DNA of 64,000 nucleotides from Forficula auricularia (taxonomy: Eukaryota; Arthropoda; Insecta; Dermaptera; Forficulidae). A program made the translations under genes and the position numbers. The stretch is taken from assembly GCA_024734495.1 (NCBI GenBank), contig JALMQS010000187.1, positions 12,295,952 to 12,359,951 of the forward strand, written 5' to 3'. Of this stretch, positions 57,016 to 64,000 are shown one piece after another (within the stretch, counting starts at the first letter, position 1; every line of letters starts with the position of its first letter). Below the pieces are notes generated by a model. It searched no databases. It saw nothing but the letters and a program-made list of their open reading frames with translations, and was not told the origin of the DNA.

Positions 57016-57989
57016 AATTATTAATTATTATTAAATTATTTATTTAGTAATTAATTATTTAATGATTATTATTTGATAATTAAGTTAAATAATTGTTAAA
57101 AATAATTATTAAAATTTTTTTGAGATCTAATTGATTTAATATTTTGTTTATTTGATATCGTATAAAAAAATAGTTCTTATGAAAGTTGTTCAGTTTTTTT
57201 TGGAGATTAAGTAGACGTATAGAAAAATATAGGATTCCATTCAAAAAACAAAACTTGACCTCGAAATACCCTTGAAAGCCTGTTCTACGTCGACAAACAA
57301 TAGCGTAGTTAAGTTCCCCCCTCGATATAAGCAAACTTTTATTTGAAACTTTTTTCCATTTAATGCACTGTTTTTGTGTTATAAGACTGTCTCAAGATAA
57401 AAAAACTCACCCGGTATATAGAATCGGCTTCTCGAAAACGGCTCTAACGATTTGGATGAAGGATTTGTGTTGGCAAGGCTAAGTTGTTTTTGAAGGGTTT
57501 TTTGTTAATTTAAATAATTATTCACAGGTGGTTGTCTCGATAAAAATGTATAATTACATTTTTATTCAATTTCCTTTTAATAAATAATTGGTTTTTCAAT
57601 TTTAAATTCCACTAATAGATCATTACAAATAATATTATATATTAGAATTTGACAATTTAATTAATTAATGGGATTTTTATATAAAATAATTTATTCCTTC
57701 TTCACGATTTAAAAGGGCCAATGAAAGAAACTCTGTATATTAATATTATTTTTAATTGCAATTACATTCAAAACTTTGTGGCCGATGATACGTCTTGATG
57801 ATGGCCATAGCTAATGTAAACGTTGGTAAAAATATAAATTAAATTTCATTTCAATTTTATTTTATTTTGACTGCGATTAAAAATCGACCTTTTTACCTGA
57901 ATTTAAAGATAAAAATACTTGGTAGGATTCACATTAAGATATAAAAAATAAAACGAATTTATTTTTGGAGAATCTTTAATCTCGATATA

Positions 57990-58016
57990 TATTTCGGGTG
58001 ACTAACCCATCTTCAG
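57990..58016 (-). ncRNA. Hammerhead-like motif, inverted arm
   Basis: Minus strand: CTGAAGA, stem II GGGT / ACCC, then CGAAAT. Mirror of 58222. Confidence 0.4.
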
Positions 58017-58221
58017 GATAAACAGAAAGTAACTGACCTGGATAAGTAAAATTTATTTTTAAGATAATCTCAGAAGGCCATTCAAAATTAAACAAAATAG
58101 ACTTCTTACCTTTCTCCCTCCACTAATTTTAAATATTTACCCTTTTGTTATCTTAAAATAAATTTTGCCATTGACTTGTATTCAATTTCGACTTATCCAG
58201 GTCAGTTACTTTTTGTTTCTC

Positions 58222-58247
58222 CTGAAGATGGGTTAGTCACCCGAAAT
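58222..58247 (+). ncRNA. Hammerhead-like motif
   Basis: CTGAAGA, stem II GGGT / ACCC, CGAAAT. No clear cleavage triplet. Confidence 0.4.
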
Positions 58248-58374
58248 ATATATATTGAGATTAAAGATTCTCCAAAAATAAATTCGTTTTATTTTTTATA
58301 TCTTAATGAGAATCCTACCACGTATTTTTTATCCAATAATATTAATATATTGCTTATAACTGAATCAAAAAATT

Positions 58375-58402
58375 ACCGGGCATCGCTCGGTGTTCCTAGG
58401 TA
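58375..58402 (+). repeat. Helitron-like 3' end, isolated
   Basis: CCGGGCATCGCTCGG can form a hairpin, followed by TTCCTAGGTACTA; this is the terminus of the 19671, 27233 and 60221 elements. Bases 58405-59050 hold C-rich and AT-rich sequence with no gene that I can support. Confidence 0.5.
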
Positions 58403-60000
58403 CTAATATAATATTATTATTATTATTTTATTTATTAATGATGTTATGTACATAGGTCAGAATAGACGCCTTATAGTTGTACAATCAAAACAAGCAAGAA
58501 ACTGACAAATATAGAGATTGACAATATAAAGAAAATGAAATATAAATTAGATACAAAAATACAAGAAACAGAACAAAACGTAAAAAAAAATACAAAATAT
58601 AAAATACAAAATAGAAATACAAAGTATAAGTATATTACAAAATATAAATTACACAATATAAAATATAAGTTAGAGGCTATAGCAATAGCATGATAGGGCT
58701 TCAGTGAGTCCACGCAGAAAGCGGGCAGCAGAGGATGGTTGTCTTAGGCAGAGGGCATTGAGTTCCACAGTCGTGCTGATCTCAAATGACCTCAATCTGA
58801 GGGCAGTCTGGTGTCGCGGGCATACCAGGGCTCTTGATCGTATTGAAGGACCAGGGGTGAATAGTTCCGCCAGGAGGGAGACCCCCCCCCCCCATATAAG
58901 CCCGTGCCTGGCAAAAAAATTTGTAAAAAAAGAAAACATTTATTTCTTTAAAAAAATTTAAAATTGGAAATAAAGTTCTATATGTGTGTGTGGGGGGAGG
59001 GACGTCTCTGCCACCCCCCCCCCCCATAAAAAATTGCTGGATCCGCCCTTGAGTCCGTGGCGTTAGTGATAAAAATATCAAAATATTTCACTTCCGCCAA
59101 CCAGTATGAAATTGTGATACAGCACTTGTACACATATCAAAGAACAATAAACAAGCGGGAGACAATCAATCTGACCTTTGGATCTCCTGTAATGACGTCA
59201 TCAAAATGGCCTCCACGTATAACTCGAAAACGGTCCATATTTTTTAAATAACCCACATAAATTAAAGATGGAGAAAATTTCTCGTAGATTAAAAAAAAAG
59301 AAAATTTGTCCAGTAGTTCGATTTTTATAGGGATCCAGAAAACAACCCCCCGGATCACTTAAAAACTCGGACTTTTTTCGATATTATCCCATTTTGACCA
59401 TGAAGGAGCACTTTTTCGACAAAGACCACTATGTACATTTTTAAACTAGAATAATTTGGATACAATTAAAACAAAGTTTCATCTTAATTGGATAATTGTA
59501 ACCAGTGCCGCAATGAGGTTGAAGTTTTGAAAAATTGCAATTTTTTGCAAAAATCCCAGTTTTTCCTTCATAAAATGAAAACCTCTCTTCTGTCTCATTC
59601 TCTAGGACATTTTGCTGACTTAAAAGTTTACTTGGACCACTTTTTTTTTTATAAAACTCTTAGATCTATAGATATTCAGCATTTTACATGACACTTTTGA
59701 GGATTCGGATCATATGCTGTCCGGAAAATGCTGGTGTCTATAAATCTAAAAGTTTAATCCTCCGGGCCTCCGAGAAAAATTCGAAAGCGGTCCATATTTC
59801 GTAAATAGACGTCCTATAGTAAATTAATTAGAGGACAGAAAAAAGAAAATTGGTCCAGTAGTTCGATTTTTATGGGGATCCAAAAAACAGCCCCCACCGG
59901 ATCACTTTTGAATATCCCAAAAACTCGCACTTTTCCTCGATTTTTCCCATTTTGACCATGAAGGAGCACATTTTCGACAAAGACCACTCTATAGATTTTT

Positions 60001-60176
60001 TTTTTTTGGCTTTTCGGCCTTTCTAGCCATAAGCCTAATTACGATACTAGTTATATATTTTTTAAAACTTGTCTCTACCCCTGGGTCAGATTTTAGCTGG
60101 ATGCCTCGAGTCGGATTCGAACCCGGGTCCCCTGGTTAGCTCGCTGTCACGCTACCGCCTAGCCTATCTGACCCCC
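60001..60176 (-). mobile_element. SINE family 1, copy e, 12-bp duplication
   Basis: CTATAGATTTTT lies on both sides (59989-60000 and 60177-60188). Full length, 176 bp, with the B box in GTCGGATTCGAACCC on the plus strand. Confidence 0.92.
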
Positions 60177-60220
60177 CTATAGATTTTTAAACTAGATTAA
60201 ATTTCCTACAATTGAAACAA

Positions 60221-61034
60221 ATCTACTCTTATTAAACGAGCAAAAATTGTTTGTATATTTATATATATATATATATATATTTGTATCATTGTTCTATTTT
60301 GAAAACGGCTTTATCGATTTTGATGAAACAAATTCTATTAACAAGTTTTTAGGATGAGAAAACAATCTGGCTAGGTCTGGACCTCGACAAATTTCATCTT
60401 AATTGATCTTTTCTTAATTAAAGTAATTATTGATAGATGAAAATCTCAATAAAAAAGTTTGTTTACATTTTTTTCAATTATGTTTTATTTTTAATTGGTT
60501 TTTTAATTTTAAAACCCACTAATAGGTTATAGCAAATATTAATACATTATATTAAAATTAGGAATTTTTTGTTTGTTTTTAATTAACAGGTGTCTAAATC
60601 ATAACAAAACAGGTTTGTTTACAAATAAATTGGTTGAAGTGGCTTTTTTTATTTAACTTGGAAACAAATCTTATTTAATTTTATGTTTTTATTTCAGATC
60701 CTATACGATTATTTTTTTATTATTTTTTTCATATTTATTTTTTATAATGTTTATCAATATGAACGAATGTGGACAAATTGGTGTACGATTAAACAAATAT
60801 ACACATAATATATATGTAGACCATTAGAAAGCTTGAAATGCAAAAACTGGGTGCGGGTTGGGGTGGATGTGTGAGGTGCAGGAGGTGGGGTGCAGTTCTG
60901 GGGGATCCACGGGTGTGAGGCGCGTTTGAGGTGGGGTGGCGTGGAAGTGCATTGGTGGGGGGCGAGGTGTGTGGTTTCGGGAGGGGGGGGGGGGCTCAGG
61001 GGTTACCGTGCATCGCTCGGTGGCTCCAGGTACT
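60221..61034 (+). mobile_element. Helitron-like element, copy c
   Basis: Starts TCTACTCTTATTAAACGAGC (after A) and ends at TGCATCGCTCGGTGGCTCC, AGGTAC. Nested in fold-back G. Same internal order as the minus-strand copies. Confidence 0.55.
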
Positions 61035-62032
61035 TTTCATCTTAATTGAATAATAGTAACAGTGCAGCATTTTGAAAACTGCAATTTTTTGCAAAAAATC
61101 ACAATTTTTCCTTCATAAAATGAAAACCACTCATCCTAGAAACTTGATTCCTATCTCATTCTCTAGGAAATTTTGTTCACTTGAACATTTACTTGGACTA
61201 CTTATTTGATTAAACTCTTAGATTTATAGATATCTAGCATTTTAGAGACAGGATATGATCGGAATCCTCAAAAATGCCATGTAAAATGCAGGATATCTAT
61301 AAATCTAAGAGTTTTATCAAAAAGTGGCCCAAGTAAACGTTGAAGTCAACACAATTTCCTAGAGAATGAAACAGAAATCAAGTTTCTGAGATGAGTGGTT
61401 TTAATTTTATGATCAAAACTTCAACCTCATTGCGGAACTGGTTACCATTATCGAAATAAGATGAAACTTTGTTTTAATTGTAGAAAATTTAATTTAATTT
61501 AAAAATGTAAATAATGGTCTTTGTCCTTAATGGTCGAAATGGGAAAATCGAAAAAAGTGCGAGTTTTTGTGATATTCAAAAGTGATCCGGTGGGGGCTGT
61601 TTTTTGGATCCTCATAAAAATCGAACTACTGGACCAATTTTCTTTTTTTTTTTTTTTTATCGGCGCGAAATTCTGTCCTCTTTAATTTACTATAGGACGG
61701 CTATTTACAAAATATGAACCGTTTTAGAGTTATTCGCGGAGGCCATTTTGATGACGTCATCACAGGAAATCCAAAGGTCAGATCGATTGTCTCCCGGTGG
61801 TTTATTGTTCTTTGATATGTGTATAAGTACTGTACAATATTTCATACTGGTTGCCGGAAGTGAAATGTTTTGGTGTTTTTTGTCGCTAACGTCACGGACT
61901 ATCTGTGGATACAACCAATGCTGACAATGTACACAATTCTATTTTCAGGAAATATAAATATAACTGAAGATCATTTAAATTGAAATTAATTTAGGACTCA
62001 AACGGTAAAATGTAATAAGAATTATTTTCCAG

Positions 62033-62198
62033 ACTTACTCCGGGCTTTGCAATGATCACGCTTATTGATTCCGGTCTGATATCACATTTTCCACGCGGGC
62101 CATTATTTCAAACCTATGTAGAGAAAGAGATTGAAGATTGCCAAAAAGGATGGTGGAGAAATCTCTTATACATATCTAACTATTATATGCCAAATCAG
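62033..62198 (+). CDS. NRF-6 copy 2, exon 6
   Basis: RLTPGFAMITLIDSGLISHF, then IEDCQKGWWRNLLYISNYYM and PNQ. It joins exon 5 (CG plus A) in frame and ends at CAG before GTATAA. The following exons lie beyond the window. Confidence 0.92.
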
Positions 62199-62220
62199 GT
62201 ATAATTCCATTTTATATTAT

Positions 62221-62413
62221 ATATTATTTTTTTTTTTGGCTTTTCGGCCTTTCTAGCCATAAACCACTTTACGATACTATATATTTATTTTTTCAAATTT
62301 GTCTCTACCCCGGGGTCAGATTTTGGCCGGATGCCTCGAGTCGGATTCGAACCTCGGGTCTACTTGGTTAGCAGGATGACGCGCTACCACCTGACCTAAT
62401 CCGACCCACCCCC
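62221..62413 (-). mobile_element. SINE family 1, copy f, 9-bp duplication
   Basis: TTATATTAT on both sides (62212-62220, 62414-62422). The equivalent intron of copy 1 (17950-17985) shows the site without the SINE. B box, GACTCGAGGCATCCGGC-type block and 3' end all present. Bases 62425-62640 are AT-rich intron. Confidence 0.92.
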
Positions 62414-62649
62414 TTATATTATAATTAATTTCCATTAAGATAAGACAATAAGGGCAAAAATATGAATTTACTATCACTAATTATAGTGAAAAATTCGATC
62501 ATTTTACTATGATTTTTCAAAATATTTAAAAAATTTCAAAGTATTATAATAACAATAATTTAACAAAATCAATCTGGTAAATCCTTACATTATAAAAATA
62601 ATATACATATTTAAAGAAATATTAATTATTAAAAAAAATGTCTAAAGTG

Positions 62650-63310
62650 GGTGGTTAGTTTTTGCATTTTTAGACTTACCCCACTGATTATGTATACAAA
62701 ATTTGGTTGAATTTGGTAAATGGCCTAGATTTTTCGTTATTATTATAAGGTTCATTTTCTAATATACGCCCCCTGGACCCCCAACCCACGGACCCCACAC
62801 TCACACTCCACTCCCCCGCACCATACACCCGTACCCAACCCACGACCCCACACCACCACCCCCAACAATCTATCCTGCACCCCACACACCTCGAACCCAA
62901 CCCCCGTACTACCCCACTACGCCACTGGACCCTAACCTGAACCTCCCACTCCACCAACCCTGCACCCCGGGGGGCCGTGCCCTCCTCCCCGCTTAGCCCC
63001 CTGGACCCACCCCCTGAACCCCCTACTCCGCCTTATTCTCTCACTCCACCCCCATTCCACCCCGCGCACCCTATGAACTAACCCACCCCTACTCCACCCC
63101 CGGCACCCAGTTTTTGCATTTCTAGCCTTCTAGTGACCCACATATTATGTATACAAAATTTGGTTGAGTTTGGTCTAAGAGCAAGAATTTTCATTTTTTG
63201 ACCCCCCCCCCATTTTGGGTGGTTAGTTTTTGCATTTCTAGCTCTCTAGAGGCCCACAGATTATATATACAAAATTTGGTTGAGTTTGCTCCAAGGGCAA
63301 GAATTTATTA
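62650..63310 (+). repeat. Fold-back F monomers with C-rich stretch
   Basis: TATGTATACAAAATTTGG monomers at 62690, 63150 and 63265; a C-rich stretch (62760-63110) related to 54590-54930. ORFs on either strand here are compositional. Confidence 0.75.
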
Positions 63311-63559
63311 CATATTTTTCACCCTCCCCCCTTTTTGTGTTTTTTGGGGGAAATTTTTAAACAAAAGTTGTCAGAAATCACATCCCCTACAACTTTACTC
63401 ATTATAAAATTTGCCGTAGATTTAATAGTTTAGGAGTTATTTGATAATTCTCATTTGTGCGCCCCCCCCCAAACCCCCTTTTGGGGTCAAAATATCAAAA
63501 CGTTATATAGCTCAAAACGTAAGTTAGAAGACATCTGATATAATATGAAATTTCAAAAA

Positions 63560-64000
63560 AATAATTTTTTTGTGTCTATGTTACCTGATATCTTCGCCAA
63601 TTGTGAACCGATTTTGATGATTTTTTTTGCATTGGGTTCAGTCTAGTTTCCGATTGTGCCGTTTTTTTTTCATTGGTATTGTACCTTTTTTGATATGTTT
63701 GTTCAGGCATAACTTCTTTGTTTATGAACTGATTTCAATGATTACTTTTTATTAGAAAGAGGGTACCTTAGGGGTGGTACCATATTAATTTGGCCAAGTT
63801 CTGAAGATATGATCAATGACGAAATAACGTAAATCTCCAATTCTTATGAGCAAATAATCAAAATTATAATAAATAAAATTTTCATAAAAAAATCTTAAAA
63901 CATTCATTTAAAACCCCGCAAACGTTTCGAGAGAATTTCCATATTTATGAATTGAATTTTATTATCATTTTCTGATTCATTCGCCCGACGCTTTCTCTCA
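63560..64000 (+). repeat. ACCGACTTC family, outer arm
   Basis: Matches 4200-4640 nearly throughout, up to CGACGCTTTCTCTCA at the edge of the window. Confidence 0.85.

Larger units (their letters stand above)
55169..57419. mobile_element. Fold-back A, second full copy
   Basis: Left end ACCGGGTGAGTTTTTTATTT, right end AAAAAAACTCACCCGGTATA; inner arms AAACTAAACTACGCTATTG and CAATAGCGTAG. It lacks the minisatellite and fold-back B of the first copy and carries a LINE fragment with an LTR instead. Confidence 0.88.
57690..58330. mobile_element. Inverted pair of Penelope-type tails
   Basis: 57920-58045 and 58190-58325 are inverted copies (CTCCAAAAATAAATTCGTTT, GATGGGTTAGTCACCCGAAA on the plus-strand arm). 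Each carries one CTGAAGA motif. A third tail remnant lies at 57690-57820. Bases 57420-57690 have no feature. Confidence 0.7.
59052..61900. mobile_element. Fold-back G, 2.85 kb
   Basis: AGTCCGTGGCGTTAGTGA on the left and TCGCTAACGTCACGGACT on the right are near-complements; arms run on through AATGACGTCATCAAAATGGC / GCCATTTTGATGACGTCATC and beyond 61500. Further inner arms with GTTCGATTTTTATGGG repeat. A SINE and a Helitron-like element are nested inside. No transposase seen. Confidence 0.88.

Noticed and set aside
62033..62198. Frameshift in copy 2 exon 6
   Set aside because: At first the exon seemed to lack a base relative to copy 1; reading from the true phase left by exon 5 shows that copy 2 is open and copy 1 has the extra base.

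Overview
The window is eukaryotic nuclear DNA, most likely from an insect. It is AT-rich and intron-rich, with no operons, and transposable elements fill most of the non-exonic space. The TE mix fits an arthropod: a mariner transposase, Tigger/pogo, Penelope-like elements, RTE-, Jockey- and CR1/L2-like LINEs, Gypsy, hAT and tRNA-derived SINEs. The order cannot be fixed from sequence alone.

The only host genes I can support are two tandem paralogues on the + strand of the NRF-6 family (nose resistant to fluoxetine; an N-terminal cysteine-rich NRF domain followed by a multi-pass acyltransferase-3 domain). Copy 1 has eleven recognisable exons from 5685 to 25717; its first exon probably lies left of the window. 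It carries two single-base frameshifts and a 26-base insertion in a third exon, so it is called a pseudogene, unless the two 1-nt changes are assembly errors. Copy 2 starts at 44564 with a signal-peptide exon, continues through exons at 51065, 51294, 51556, about 54946 and 62033, and runs off the right edge. Its visible coding is open, but the start of the exon near 54946 is cut by a GC-rich repeat.

Everything else is intron or intergenic repeat. 1-5.6 kb: a 119-bp satellite, two Penelope GIY-YIG fragments and a fold-back element. 6.3-9.7 kb: two LINEs, one split by a 721-bp element with 8-bp duplications. 11.3-16 kb: a chain of abutting fold-back elements, one holding a 20-bp minisatellite. 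18-22.7 kb: a Jockey-like LINE, a Helitron-like element and a 1.8-kb fold-back with a solo LTR. 24.5-29.3 kb: a 60-bp-arm perfect hairpin, inverted Penelope tails and a CR1/L2 LINE end. 31.6-35 kb: a Tigger transposase split by a fold-back, a SINE and a mariner. 37-41.6 kb: a Gypsy element without reverse transcriptase, split by a LINE that holds a SINE, and then an RTE-like LINE. 42.8-44.3 kb: the best Penelope element, with reverse transcriptase, GIY-YIG and a hammerhead-like 3' tail. 45-50.9 kb: four fold-back elements. 51.9-54.2 kb: a hAT element carrying a LINE. 55.2-57.4 kb and 59.1-61.9 kb: two further large fold-backs with nested LINE, LTR, SINE and Helitron-like insertions.

The most notable signal is a set of hammerhead-ribozyme-like motifs (CTGANGA, a variable hairpin, GAAA) at Penelope-type 3' tails. 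Their stem II differs between copies but stays paired. Also notable are clean target-site duplications and paralogous empty sites, which let several insertions be ordered in time.
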